Assembly: GCA_002373675.1 (NCBI GenBank)
Contig: DFLF01000017.1
Location: 124,001 to 188,000, forward strand
DNA: 64,000 bases
DNA from: Pseudobutyrivibrio sp. UBA3626
Lineage (GTDB): Bacteria; Bacillota; Clostridia; Lachnospirales; Lachnospiraceae
Reading direction: 5' to 3'
Part shown: piece by piece, positions 41,309-50,612 of the stretch
How positions within the stretch are numbered: position 1 is the first letter of the stretch
Layout: the number at the start of each line of letters is the position of its first letter
The notes under the pieces: generated by a model
Seen by the model: the letters and a program-made list of their open reading frames with translations, nothing else
The model's database searches: none
What the model was told of the DNA's origin: nothing
Program-made: the position numbers and the translations under genes

Positions 41309-41812
41309 CTATAAAAATGCCTCATATCCATTAGCTTGAAGTTTCTCATCCTTAGCGACCACTCCATCCTTCATTTCCTTAGAATAGTCAGATAGCTTAG
41401 CTGCTAACTTATCATCGGAAGTTGCAAGAATCTTAGCTGCAAGAATACCTGCATTCATGCCTCCGTTAATTGCAACAGTCGCCACAGGAATACCGCTTGG
41501 CATCTGAACAATTGAATATAGCGAATCAACTCCACCAAGGTCTGATGTCTTCATAGGTATTCCGATTACAGGACCATTAAACAAAGCTGCGCACATTCCT
41601 GGTAAATGCGCTGCCTTACCTGCACCTGCAATTATAACCTTAACTCCTCTATCCCCGGCACTCTTGGCATATTCAAAGAATATATCAGGCTCCCTGTGAG
41701 CAGATATAATTCTCATCTCATACTCAATACCAAACTTATCAAGAATTTCAGCCGCCTTACTCATTACAGGCATATCTGAATCACTTCCCATAACTATACT
41801 AACTTTTGACAT
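41309..41812 (-). CDS. purE: N5-carboxyaminoimidazole ribonucleotide mutase
   Basis: PurE (167 aa) moves the carboxyl group from N5-CAIR to CAIR. MGSDSDMPVMSKAAEIL, ISAHREPD, IIAGAGKAAHLPGMCAA and GIPMKTSDLGGVDSLYSIVQMPSGIPVATVAI are diagnostic. It is the first gene of purEMND, preceded by AAAGGAGAT and a promoter with an imperfect hairpin between them. Confidence 0.97.
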   Translation of the reverse strand: MSKVSIVMGSDSDMPVMSKAAEILDKFGIEYEMRIISAHREPDIFFEYAKSAGDRGVKVIIAGAGKAAHLPGMCAALFNGPVIGIPMKTSDLGGVDSLYSIVQMPSGIPVATVAINGGMNAGILAAKILATSDDKLAAKLSDYSKEMKDGVVAKDEKLQANGYEAFL

Positions 41813-41842
41813 GATTTATCTCCTTTAACAGTCATAATCATC

Positions 41843-41903
41843 CATGTCACTAACAACTAATATGTATTAACTGTCAATGACATGTCCGATTAGCATTATA
41901 ACA
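41843..41903 (-). promoter_or_regulatory. purE promoter and leader hairpin
   Basis: On the minus strand an extended -10 TGTTATAAT (41895-41903) precedes a leader in which CATGTCA...TAATA pairs with TATTA...TGACATG (41843-41884), with a mismatched middle. It is not a purine riboswitch by consensus. It may be an operator or an RNA control element. Confidence 0.5.
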
Positions 41904-42017
41904 TATATTAGTGTGGATTCCTAATGTAAATAATGACCCAACCTATCTAATTTCGTTTTTGATACTAATTTGTAAAGAGTTGTAAAATACTTATATTAAA
42001 GTAACAAAGGAGCAAAG

Positions 42018-42134
42018 ATGGACTCTAACAATTTTACAGTTTACCGACAAAGACTCCTAAAAAAGGACTTGTTACAAATACTGAATATGGTTATCTGGAC
42101 TTTTCCTTGCCCCATTTTAGGGAATTTGCGCTAA
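42018..42134 (+). CDS. Possible small ORF (38 aa), uncertain
   Basis: AAAGGAG followed by ATG 42018 opens MDSNNFTVYRQRLLKKDLLQ and ends at TAA 42132-42134. There is no recognised family. The spacing from the ribosome-binding site is good, but it may be the start of a truncated gene. Confidence 0.3.
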   Translation: MDSNNFTVYRQRLLKKDLLQILNMVIWTFPCPILGNLR

Positions 42135-42160
42135 GTAAAAGCGTATAACTCATAACAACT

Positions 42161-42346
42161 CTATAATCCATACTTTTCCCTCATATCGATTATCACATCG
42201 TCAGCATCACGATACATCCCTTCTGAAGCATGACTTCGAGAAACTTCTAATTGCTGAAGAATTTCATCTTCTGACAAAGACGTATATGGATTTTGAGTTG
42301 TCTTTTTTGATTCATCCTCTACTCTTAACTGTATTGTACTTGGCAT
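42161..42346 (-). CDS. RelB/DinJ-type antitoxin with an internal deletion (61 aa)
   Basis: MPSTIQLRVEDESKK matches the first strand and helix start of RelB/DinJ antitoxins. After TTQN it continues directly with a C-terminal segment (SLSEDEILQQLEVSRSHASEG, DVIIDMREKYGL). The ribbon-helix-helix core of about 40 residues present in a full antitoxin, as at 18547-18852, is missing. GGAGGA lies 7 nt upstream of ATG. No toxin gene is adjacent. It follows the MmeI-type gene by 16 nt, suggesting co-transcription. It is probably a decayed orphan. Confidence 0.65.
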   Translation of the reverse strand: MPSTIQLRVEDESKKTTQNPYTSLSEDEILQQLEVSRSHASEGMYRDADDVIIDMREKYGL

Positions 42347-42362
42347 ATAAATCCTCCTTAGA

Positions 42363-45170
42363 TTAGTCTTTGGTCAATTCTTGATACATCTTCATAAGTT
42401 CCGCTACGCAATCTGATTCAGACATGTTCTTAATATCAAATCCATACGCTTTCATTACTGCAATATCATTATTTCTATGCGCCTTCTGTAATTCAGAAGG
42501 CATTGTTAGTGGATCATATAAATCAGCAAGAGAGCTGTCAGGATATAATGCTCTTGCATCAAGTATTCCTTGGGCGGTTTCCTCTATTTTTGCTTTTTGT
42601 TCAGACGAAGGCGTGGGCCAAGGGAAGTTATTATATACCATTGTATTTGAATATCTAAAATCAGATTTGAGGCGACCACACACAACTCGTAACCATGCGT
42701 TATGGACATTAGACATCATTATTCCAAATGTATATAATGAAGCATCAGGAATAACCATACAAGAATAGGAAACAATAACTTCTTTATTCATATACCCAAT
42801 AGGTACATACCTTCTTCTTTCCGATGATACTATGGGTACAACCAAGACATCCGTATCCCTATCTTCACTATAGTATGCCAAACGAGTTGGTAACATTGGT
42901 CTCTCAGCGTAACGCTGTGTATCTGGACTTTTACAGTTCATCCTAAATTCTTTTACCCTACTTATTCTTTCAATGATTAGTGGAGATTTCTTTATTAGTG
43001 ATGGCTCTGCACCCTTTAGCCAAATGCAATATAATGACTCCCCATTGATAAAATTCTGTGCTCCAATATAGGGACGAATAAAAGGAACAGCATTGGGGTC
43101 ACTAGCAATGAATTCGTTCTTTTCATCTTCTGTGAAAACATAGTTCCCATCATCTAAAAACTTACATCCGTTATGCATCAAAGGAACGTCACACACAGGC
43201 ATTTTCATGTTATTTATAAATACATTAGGTGCACTCAACAAATAACCATTAATATTATCAACCCTTTTGTATGTATTATCATTATTGTATAGTCGAACAT
43301 AATTGATATCTTTACATGCTGAGAAACCAATAATAACGCAATGTACATGTGCTTTGATACTCGCTTCACTATCCCACCGAAATGTTCTATATGCATAATT
43401 AATATGCGTATCATTATTTAAAATATAACCCCATAGAACGTTAACCTGTTCGCCTTGAACAATTGAGTTTGTTGAAACTAAAGCACACTTTACGGAAGTA
43501 TTTTTAATGTAATCACTTGCCAATTTGTACCAGCATGATACATAATCTAGAACGCCATATTTCTTTATTCCACCAAGAATCTTTTTAGTGTCCTTTTTCT
43601 GTATCTCACTCATCATTTTTGTTCCCACAAACGGTGGATTACCCATTATATAATTGAGCTCACTCTTTGGTACAACCTCTTCCCAATCAATTCTTAAAGC
43701 ATTTCCTTCAACTATATTTGCTTGTGTAGTTAGCGGAAGAAATTCTAATTGCATATATATAATATCTTCTGTCTCTTTCATCATTTGGGATTCAGCAATC
43801 CAAAGTGCTGTTCTACCAACGGTAACTGCAAAATCATTTATCTCTATTCCATAAAACTGGTTAATACTTACTTTAATAGGATTATATATTCTAGTATCAG
43901 TAAATGCTATCTGTCCGTCTACTTGTTTCCTATCGGAATCAAATAGCAGTCTTATGACTTCATTTTCTATTCTTCTAATAGATATATATGTCTCCGTTAG
44001 AAAGTTTCCGGAGCCACATGCCGGATCTAACCATTTAAGATTTGCTAGTTTTTCCTGAAAGGCTCTTAGCTTAGCATTTCTTGATTTTACAACTTGAATC
44101 TCTTTTATCTTCTCTAGTTCCTCTTTTAATTCATCGAGGAATAAAGGGTCTATGACCTTGTGAATGTTTTCTATAGAAGTATAGTGCATTCCCCCGGAGC
44201 GTCTCGTCTCGGGATTAAGTGTTGATTCGAATACAGCTCCAAAAATGGTTGGACTTATATCAGACCAATCAAAGCCCTCACTTGCTTTTGAAAGTAGGAT
44301 GTCCTTGATTTCATCTGTAAATTGAGGAATCTCAATATTCTCATCTGCAAATAGTCCGCCATTAACATAGGGAAATTCATTAATGCCACTATTGTCATAC
44401 TTGTCTCTTTTGTCTTCAGGAGTATCTAGTATTTTGAACAAATCAATAATTGCTCTTCTAATATCTTTGGCTTCATATTGTTCAAGATAATCATGGAACA
44501 TGCTTCCATTCTCTCCAAAGATATGAGCATCTTCTGCGTAGAGACAAAATACTAGCCTAACGCACAGCATGTTAAGGCTCTTAAGGCTTTCTTCATTTGT
44601 TGGGTCTATATATTGCTTTATTAATGCATCATATATAAGACCAACAAATTCTCCAGCTTTAACCGATATTTGTGTTTCTTCTGTAATCGTCTTCTTATTT
44701 TGATTTATCAAAAAATCAAAATAACTATACTTTGTAGGTATATCAGCAAGTGTAAACTTGACAGGTTCAGGATATGCAGAGTCCATATCATAGACCCATA
44801 TTTCCGCAAAATTAGATACTACTATCCATTTTGCTTTTTGGCTCTGTGGCAAACAATTATCGTACATCTTTGCTTGTTCGTAAGGTGTCATACCATCATG
44901 GCCTTGTTGTGGTTCATCAAGTTTTATTCCTAAGCTCTTTTGTTCAATAATGGTTTTTGTCTCCGGAATATAGGCATCAATCCATCCTTTGTGCTTATTA
45001 GGTTGAATTATTTCTTTTTGCCACTCTATTCTATCAGTGACATTTTCAACTCCCATGATGTTTTGAAGAAAATCTACCCAATATGACTGGTCATCTTGTT
45101 TCTCTTTTCCTCTGTTATTCCATTTATTATGAAACTGCCTTGCAGCTTCTCTCTTCTCCTGATCCGTCAT
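42363..45170 (-). CDS. MmeI-type (type IIG/IIL) restriction-modification enzyme (935 aa)
   Basis: A single chain both methylates and cuts. The N-terminal nuclease region has GWIDAYIPETKTIIEQK, with the D and ExK arrangement of the MmeI family. A helical spacer follows, then the adenine methyltransferase with motif I WLDPACGSGNF and motif IV GNPPFVG. The C-terminal third (about 600-900) is the target recognition domain, ending with DARALYPDSSLADLYDPL. ATG 45170 is chosen because GAAGGAAG lies just upstream. The frame from 45272 adds 34 residues that run into element B. No separate methyltransferase or specificity gene is needed or seen. With the deleted antitoxin it forms an island between purE and the aminopeptidase gene. 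Confidence 0.9.
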   Translation of the reverse strand: MTDQEKREAARQFHNKWNNRGKEKQDDQSYWVDFLQNIMGVENVTDRIEWQKEIIQPNKHKGWIDAYIPETKTIIEQKSLGIKLDEPQQGHDGMTPYEQAKMYDNCLPQSQKAKWIVVSNFAEIWVYDMDSAYPEPVKFTLADIPTKYSYFDFLINQNKKTITEETQISVKAGEFVGLIYDALIKQYIDPTNEESLKSLNMLCVRLVFCLYAEDAHIFGENGSMFHDYLEQYEAKDIRRAIIDLFKILDTPEDKRDKYDNSGINEFPYVNGGLFADENIEIPQFTDEIKDILLSKASEGFDWSDISPTIFGAVFESTLNPETRRSGGMHYTSIENIHKVIDPLFLDELKEELEKIKEIQVVKSRNAKLRAFQEKLANLKWLDPACGSGNFLTETYISIRRIENEVIRLLFDSDRKQVDGQIAFTDTRIYNPIKVSINQFYGIEINDFAVTVGRTALWIAESQMMKETEDIIYMQLEFLPLTTQANIVEGNALRIDWEEVVPKSELNYIMGNPPFVGTKMMSEIQKKDTKKILGGIKKYGVLDYVSCWYKLASDYIKNTSVKCALVSTNSIVQGEQVNVLWGYILNNDTHINYAYRTFRWDSEASIKAHVHCVIIGFSACKDINYVRLYNNDNTYKRVDNINGYLLSAPNVFINNMKMPVCDVPLMHNGCKFLDDGNYVFTEDEKNEFIASDPNAVPFIRPYIGAQNFINGESLYCIWLKGAEPSLIKKSPLIIERISRVKEFRMNCKSPDTQRYAERPMLPTRLAYYSEDRDTDVLVVPIVSSERRRYVPIGYMNKEVIVSYSCMVIPDASLYTFGIMMSNVHNAWLRVVCGRLKSDFRYSNTMVYNNFPWPTPSSEQKAKIEETAQGILDARALYPDSSLADLYDPLTMPSELQKAHRNNDIAVMKAYGFDIKNMSESDCVAELMKMYQELTKD

Positions 45171-45266
45171 GAACTTCCTTCTCCTTATGCTTCCTTTTTT
45201 ATAATGTACATCAAAGAATACTTTTAAGATAGAATTCATAATTTGACACAAAATATATTTGATATA

Positions 45267-45503
45267 TGTCATCCTAGGGGCAGGGCATACATTTATAACC
45301 TTATTGCAAGCTTAGAATATGTTAGTAATTGATTCTACGAGGGAAATTTTCGGCAGGGATGCCGAAAATAGGTCTGAGTGGTCTGGACGACTGTCGAAGA
45401 CCGGTTCCCGCCATACGTTCTATAAGTAGTCAACCTCAATTACTATCATATTCTTAGCGAAGCAATATCAGTTATAAATGTATACCCTGCCCCTAGGATG
45501 ACA
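45267..45503 (-). ncRNA. Structured palindromic element B (237 nt)
   Basis: Arms 45267-45332 and 45436-45503 pair almost throughout, with a perfect TGTCATCCTAGGGGCAGGG at the outer end and AGTAATTGA at the inner end. The 103-nt centre has GGGAA / TTCCC (45341 / 45405) enclosing a perfect 10-bp hairpin ATTTTCGGCA-GGGA-TGCCGAAAAT (45346-45369) and GGTCT / AGACC (45371 / 45398), with GGACGA (45385) in the loop. It begins 10 nt after the aminopeptidase stop, the same distance as element A from purN. Strand is assumed from the host genes; the motifs above are written on the plus strand. Confidence 0.6.
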
Positions 45504-45513
45504 CCTAATTAAC

Positions 45514-47637
45514 CTATTCTAGCGGCTCATTAAGCTCCTCGCACCCTTCGACAACGAAAAGCCCATCCTTTATAATAGGAATAGCGCTTCCATCCGGCAG
45601 TACCGCCTCTATCAGCTTAAGCTCATCAAATGGCATTGTAACATCAGTATGACAATTAAAATACGCTTTACTTATATCTTCATTTCTCAGCGCCGAGCAT
45701 TCATTCTCTCTTGCTATTATCTCCTTGCCATCAGGATTGTAGGTCTTAACATCCTCCTCATGAGAATAGCAGGTATCCCCGAATGCAAAGTGCGGTCCTG
45801 TCTTCTCTGCAATAAGAATCGGAAGCTTTGCTTCTATATTGTATTCTCTTCCCATCTTATAGGCTAGTGTATTAGTGCCTATTGCAAATTCTCCTATAGG
45901 AAGTGTGTCATGACGATATAACACATTTTCATATATCATTCGCTTACATTCATCTTCATCCTCGAAGTTAGAGCAACTATAATCCGATATCATCCCATCC
46001 TTAACCTCTATTATCAGGTCGTTATAGGCTAATCCGTTAAGAAATACGTGACTTACATTAAGTGTTCCATTAGTTCCCTTAAGCACAGGTGATGTGAACA
46101 CTTCTCCCACTGGAATATTAACGTCTGCAACACAATTCTCGAAGAGTGTCTCTTTTGACGGATCATTAAGTGTATGAAGATTAACGGTAATGTCAGTTTT
46201 GTTGCCATTGTGTCCCAATACATGGACACATTCTGCTTTATCTAATATATCGATGATTGCCTGATGCATTCTCTGATAAGAGTTGTAATCAAGAGTATTA
46301 ATCTCCATTGTCTTATCGAATACAGTTCTAAAGAATTCATCATCCCCAATTTCCGGAATGGGAAATGCTATTATAGTAAAGGAATATTCATCTCTTGGAA
46401 GATAGTTATTATTAATCACTCCAGCCTTGGATAAATATTCTACATTCCACTTATTCTGCTTGTCAGTAAATTGATATGAACCCTTTTTATTTACAGGATT
46501 AAATTCTTTCTCTCCGAAAGTCTGTATCAGTGCAGGGCCAGCAAATTTCTTCGCCTGTTCACTATATTTCTTAAATGCTTCTTCAATAGCTTCTAGTCTT
46601 CTATTATAGAATCTCTTATCAAAGTAATATCCCTTATCATTCTTGTGGTCATATATCCATTGCTTATTCATTGAGCTTAGATAAGTATTTCTACTTCTAG
46701 CCCCGCCTTCGAATGAGTATACCCCATCTCTAGAAAAAATCGGATTAAGATTATATTCATTAAAAAGCTCTATGCTTCTTCTAACTACTCTCTCAAATCC
46801 AATAGGGTATTCCACTTTGACAATAGACTTTTTCTTCATGTCCTTTCTTGCAGATTCGTATCCTTTTACAAATCCTCCAACATAACAAGAAGCCATTTTG
46901 TCAATTTGTTCTTCAGATAATCCATTAACATATGATGCAAATTTAATCTCATTATCAGTAATATTAGCACCATATGCATATAGATAACCAAGGGATTTAA
47001 AATCAGCATTTTCAATAATATTCTTAATAAGAACATTGCTATAATCTGTTACATCAAGAATCTTAGACACGCTACAATCTGTAAAGGAATCACAATTATC
47101 ATGATAGAACCAGTAAATGCACTCATTATTCTTGTGTCTTAATTTGTCTTCGTCAATCAAATTATCATTAGAAGATTCTTTAGAATTCTCTAATTCTTCT
47201 TCGTATACGCCATACATTTGTAGAAAAAGCTCTGCAAATAGAACAATATAGGCAAGTCTTTTCTCATAAGCCCATGGTACTAAAGCCATCAATTCATTAT
47301 ACAGAAAAGAATATTGTCCGCCTAGTTTCTCTCCAAGCATTTTAATTGCGTAGTCAGGATTAAGATATGAATTCTCATAATTATTTATATCACTATATAA
47401 CCTTTTTAATTTGCTTACATGTCCACTCGCGTCGGCACTAATATCATACTGATTATTAATCAATTCATCATAATCACTATTCGATTTATCAAACTTATCC
47501 ATACACATAAGAATATAATCTGCCACATGCTCAAAAAAAGAGGAGTATTTGTCACTATGCTCTCCTCTTATCTGCGATATTCTATTCTTAGATAGTTCTA
47601 ACCTCTCTCCCAACAATTTCTCATCATATTCGTACAT
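45514..47637 (-). CDS. M29-type aminopeptidase with long N-terminal extension (707 aa)
   Basis: The C-terminal half (about 330-700) carries M29 aminopeptidase features: NIPVGEVFTSPVLKGTNG, the segment HVFLNGLAYNDLIIEVKDG, GEFAIGTNTLAY, and metal-site histidine and glutamate residues around TGPHFAFGD and CYSHEED. The first 300 residues are helical and have no recognised fold. M29 enzymes are usually near 400 aa, so this is an extended form known from Clostridia. It should release N-terminal residues from peptides in the cytoplasm. Element B directly follows the stop. Confidence 0.85.
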   Translation of the reverse strand: MYEYDEKLLGERLELSKNRISQIRGEHSDKYSSFFEHVADYILMCMDKFDKSNSDYDELINNQYDISADASGHVSKLKRLYSDINNYENSYLNPDYAIKMLGEKLGGQYSFLYNELMALVPWAYEKRLAYIVLFAELFLQMYGVYEEELENSKESSNDNLIDEDKLRHKNNECIYWFYHDNCDSFTDCSVSKILDVTDYSNVLIKNIIENADFKSLGYLYAYGANITDNEIKFASYVNGLSEEQIDKMASCYVGGFVKGYESARKDMKKKSIVKVEYPIGFERVVRRSIELFNEYNLNPIFSRDGVYSFEGGARSRNTYLSSMNKQWIYDHKNDKGYYFDKRFYNRRLEAIEEAFKKYSEQAKKFAGPALIQTFGEKEFNPVNKKGSYQFTDKQNKWNVEYLSKAGVINNNYLPRDEYSFTIIAFPIPEIGDDEFFRTVFDKTMEINTLDYNSYQRMHQAIIDILDKAECVHVLGHNGNKTDITVNLHTLNDPSKETLFENCVADVNIPVGEVFTSPVLKGTNGTLNVSHVFLNGLAYNDLIIEVKDGMISDYSCSNFEDEDECKRMIYENVLYRHDTLPIGEFAIGTNTLAYKMGREYNIEAKLPILIAEKTGPHFAFGDTCYSHEEDVKTYNPDGKEIIARENECSALRNEDISKAYFNCHTDVTMPFDELKLIEAVLPDGSAIPIIKDGLFVVEGCEELNEPLE

Positions 47638-47682
47638 ATCATTGTTCCTTCCATAATAAGATTTAAAAAAGTATCACATTTA

Positions 47683-48018
47683 CTATGCAAATACAAGTCC
47701 AAAGAAATATAGAATTCCCCAGGCAACGAGTGCAACAATTGGAATAACCAACCCCGCAATTCGCGATACAAAATTAAAATTCTGTAATTTGAACTGATTC
47801 CTTCCAATCACAACACAGGGTATCGTTCCAAGGAAAAAAACCATTCCCAGTGCCCCCATATAATTAGGAATTCTTCCACCTGTTTCTATAGCATATACTA
47901 CGGATACTATTAGAAATACAATAGCGATAGCCGACACTATTGCCACAGCAATACTGGCATTAGATGAATTCTTCTTTGATTCAGTTACCCATTTTCTCCT
48001 TCTATGCCTGTTCGCCAT
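47683..48018 (-). CDS. Small membrane protein, three helices (111 aa; possibly DUF6142)
   Basis: A basic N-terminus (MANRHRRRKWVTESKK) is followed by three hydrophobic helices (about 22-44, 52-72 and 88-110). It resembles a Lachnospiraceae family I know as DUF6142, but this is not certain. It starts 1 nt after the pyrE stop, so it is co-transcribed. Confidence 0.7.
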   Translation of the reverse strand: MANRHRRRKWVTESKKNSSNASIAVAIVSAIAIVFLIVSVVYAIETGGRIPNYMGALGMVFFLGTIPCVVIGRNQFKLQNFNFVSRIAGLVIPIVALVAWGILYFFGLVFA

Positions 48019-48019
48019 T

Positions 48020-48694
48020 CTACTTCACTCCATATTCCTTATAGTATGCATCAATTCTTTCTTTAATATCATCATCTATTACAACTCTTCCTTGACACTC
48101 TCTATTATAGAGATAATCTACTACTTCTTCCATTGTAACAATAGCATTTGCATCAAAGCCGTATTTATCTTTTATCTCATCAAGAGCACTTACTTTGCCA
48201 CCAAGACCTACTTCCATACGATTAAGAGATACCATAAGACCTACAATAGTAACATCAGCAGCTTCTCTTACTTTAGGCACTGTTTCTTCCATTGATTTAC
48301 CGGAAGTTGTAACGTCTTCAATCATTACAACTTTGTCTCCATCCTGTAATTTGGTGCCAAGAAGCCCACCTTTGTCTGCACCGTGATCTTTTGCTTCTTT
48401 TCTATCTGAGCAATATCTTATCTCTTTATTGTATAGCTTAGAATACGCCATTGCTGTCACGACTGCAAGAGGTATTCCCTTATATGCCGGACCGAATAAG
48501 ACATCGAAATCATCTCCATAAGTTTCATGAATTGCCCTAGCATAATATTCTCCGAGGCGAGTCAGCTGACTTCCTGTAACATATGCTCCTGCATTCATAA
48601 AGAATGGAGACTTCCTTCCGCTTTTCAATGTGAAATCGCCAAACTTTAATACGTCTGATTCTATCATAAATTCAATAAATTCTTCTTTATACAT
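48020..48694 (-). CDS. pyrE: Orotate phosphoribosyltransferase
   Basis: PyrE (224 aa) attaches phosphoribose to orotate. FGDFTLKSGRKSPFFMNAG, LFGPAYKGIPLAVVTAMAYSK, the catalytic-loop region DRKEAKDHG and the PRPP motif VVMIEDVTTSGKSMEETV are present. I prefer the start MYKEEFIEFMIE (48694), which follows GGAGGG by 11 nt. The frame from 48715 overlaps that site. It is separated from pyrK-pyrD by the pilus-type operon. Confidence 0.95.
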   Translation of the reverse strand: MYKEEFIEFMIESDVLKFGDFTLKSGRKSPFFMNAGAYVTGSQLTRLGEYYARAIHETYGDDFDVLFGPAYKGIPLAVVTAMAYSKLYNKEIRYCSDRKEAKDHGADKGGLLGTKLQDGDKVVMIEDVTTSGKSMEETVPKVREAADVTIVGLMVSLNRMEVGLGGKVSALDEIKDKYGFDANAIVTMEEVVDYLYNRECQGRVVIDDDIKERIDAYYKEYGVK

Positions 48695-48721
48695 AAAATA
48701 TGTATCCCTCCTCATGACATA

Positions 48722-49780
48722 TTACATCAATCTTCTTCCCATTTGTTCTGGATTGGTTGAATAGACAAGAGCAGTGTCTCTACTAATTATTCCCTCTTTG
48801 TATAGCTTTTCAAGACTACCATTCATTGTGCACATTCCCTCGTCTGCGCCTTGATATATTACATTATCAATCTGGTATATCTTCTCATCTCTAATCATTG
48901 TCTCAATTGCCGGTGTCACTTTCATAATCTCGAAGACCGGAATAAGACTTCCATCAATTGTAGGCACAAGTTGTTGAGATACAACAGCCTTAAGCACCAT
49001 AGACAGCTGAACTCTTATCTGCGCCTGTTGACTTGCAGGGAATACATCAATTATTCTATCAATTGTCTTGGCCGCACCAATTGTGTGAAGAGATGATAGA
49101 AGTAATTGTCCGGTCTCTGCCGCAGTAAGTGCCGTATGTATGGTCTCATAATCTCTCATTTCACCAAGGAGTATTACATCCGGTGCCTGACGAAGCGCTG
49201 CACGAAGTGCAGTATCATAATTCTCTGTATCCTGCATAATCTCACGCTGTGTAATTATTGATTTATCATGAGAATGCAAGAACTCAAGAGGATCTTCAAG
49301 AGTTATAATATGTCCCTGTGTACTATGATTAATCCTATCAATTATACAGGCAAGAGTCGTTGATTTACCACTTCCAGCAGGGCCTGTAACAAGCACCATT
49401 CCTTTCCTGATACTTGCAAGTTCCATTATAGTATCTGGTATGTTAAGCTCTGATGGATTAGGAAGTTCAAATGAAACAACACGAAGTACTGCTGCAAAGG
49501 AACTTCTCTGCTTATAAGCATTACATCTAAATCTTCCCACACCTGGTATAGAAAATGAGAAATCATCATCACCTGTCTCTTTTAGCTTATCCATTTCACG
49601 ATGAGCCTTCTCGTATATTTCACTGATAAGGTGAAGCGTATCATCAACAGACAATCTCTCTTCATTAGGAAGGATAGTCATTACACCATTTATCTTAGCT
49701 GTAACAGCCGAAGCTGGAATAATAAAGACGTCCGAGCCTCCCATTTCTACTGATTTACTTAGGATTTCTTCAATTCTCAT
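48722..49780 (-). CDS. pilT: PilT-type secretion/twitching ATPase (352 aa)
   Basis: This hexameric ATPase would retract or power a type IV pilus-like fibre. It has the N-terminal PAS-like part (GGSDVFIIPASAVTAKINGVM), Walker A GPAGSGKSTTLACIID, the Asp box LEDPLEF, Walker B VILLGEMRDYETI and the His box LLLSSLHTIGAAKTIDRI. ATG 49780 is chosen because TGGAGG lies 5 nt upstream. The family usually has GEMRD-type Walker B, matching here. It is the last gene of the pilus-like operon. Confidence 0.92.
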   Translation of the reverse strand: MRIEEILSKSVEMGGSDVFIIPASAVTAKINGVMTILPNEERLSVDDTLHLISEIYEKAHREMDKLKETGDDDFSFSIPGVGRFRCNAYKQRSSFAAVLRVVSFELPNPSELNIPDTIMELASIRKGMVLVTGPAGSGKSTTLACIIDRINHSTQGHIITLEDPLEFLHSHDKSIITQREIMQDTENYDTALRAALRQAPDVILLGEMRDYETIHTALTAAETGQLLLSSLHTIGAAKTIDRIIDVFPASQQAQIRVQLSMVLKAVVSQQLVPTIDGSLIPVFEIMKVTPAIETMIRDEKIYQIDNVIYQGADEGMCTMNGSLEKLYKEGIISRDTALVYSTNPEQMGRRLM

Positions 49781-49806
49781 AATAGCCTCCAAATCATTTG
49801 TGCCAA

Positions 49807-50226
49807 TTAACCTTCCCACACAGATATTGGCTGAGAAGGATTCCAGTCTGAAATATTAACAAGAGAGAAACTCTCTACTTCTGGTGTTCCAACCATATTA
49901 AGCCTAACTCGAATCACTTGCTTATCATTAACTTTGACAGCATATTCTGCCATTCCCTCATGAATAGTAACTCCTTCTATGGAATTGGCGATATCTCCTG
50001 CACTTATTCCTGCTCTTTGCATTGATACTATCTTTGCTTTAATAGCATTGGCTTTACCTTCTGCCTCATAATAATCCGATACAAATTCCAGATTCTTATC
50101 AGATAAAGCCTCGTCAGAGCGCGAAGTTGAAAGGGCAAGCACACCAAGCGTTGTAAACACAACGATAACAAGCATCATTATTATCGTTGTAAATCCAATT
50201 CCAAATCCATTTCTAAATCTTCCCAT
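49807..50226 (-). CDS. Pilin-like protein lacking Glu5 (139 aa)
   Basis: The N-terminus GFGIGFTTIIMMLVIVVFTTLG has a glycine and a following hydrophobic helix in the place of a prepilin signal, but Ile stands where the pilin Glu5 would be. That is a feature of tip pilins of the GspK/PilX kind. The rest is a small globular domain with conserved YAVKVNDKQVIRVRLNM. It lies 2 nt downstream of the preceding operon gene. Confidence 0.75.
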   Translation of the reverse strand: MGRFRNGFGIGFTTIIMMLVIVVFTTLGVLALSTSRSDEALSDKNLEFVSDYYEAEGKANAIKAKIVSMQRAGISAGDIANSIEGVTIHEGMAEYAVKVNDKQVIRVRLNMVGTPEVESFSLVNISDWNPSQPISVWEG

Positions 50227-50228
50227 TA

Positions 50229-50612
50229 CTACACCTGCCTTTCAAATGCAGTAACAAAAGAAAGCACTGTCTTATTGTTATCATCCACAACATTTACCTC
50301 AACATTAATAAGAGGTAATTCACTATCATTACTAGCATGTATCTTCTCTACATAATGTGCCTCTTGCTCATCGCAAGGTTTTAACTTCTCATCAAAGAAA
50401 AGTACCCTATCTCCTGCACCTAACGTCTTATTCCTGTAATCATTCATTTGCATTTCAACAACTGTAGCAAGTTCCGTCTTAGCAGAACTAGAACTGGTAA
50501 TGTTATATGACTTTGCAAAAAGTCTAACAGTTATAACAGATGATACAGCAAAGAATAATACAACTATAATTAATTCAATTAATACAGCATTAACCTTATT
50601 AACCTTCTTCAT
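50229..50612 (-). CDS. Pilin-like protein with a non-canonical prepilin site (127 aa)
   Basis: MKKVNKVNAVLIELIIVVLFF aligns with the usual FTLIELLVVI pilin helix when processing falls between Asn and Ala (N|AVLIE), keeping Glu5 but replacing the normally invariant glycine at -1. The globular part follows (ITSSSSAKTELATVVEMQ and later strands). It lies directly against its neighbours in the operon. It may be a minor pilin, and the peptidase that would process it is not in the window. Confidence 0.75.
   Translation of the reverse strand: MKKVNKVNAVLIELIIVVLFFAVSSVITVRLFAKSYNITSSSSAKTELATVVEMQMNDYRNKTLGAGDRVLFFDEKLKPCDEQEAHYVEKIHASNDSELPLINVEVNVVDDNNKTVLSFVTAFERQV

Noticed and set aside
41813..42010. 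Purine riboswitch upstream of purE
   Set aside because: The leader lacks the conserved aptamer junction. Only a mismatched hairpin is present.
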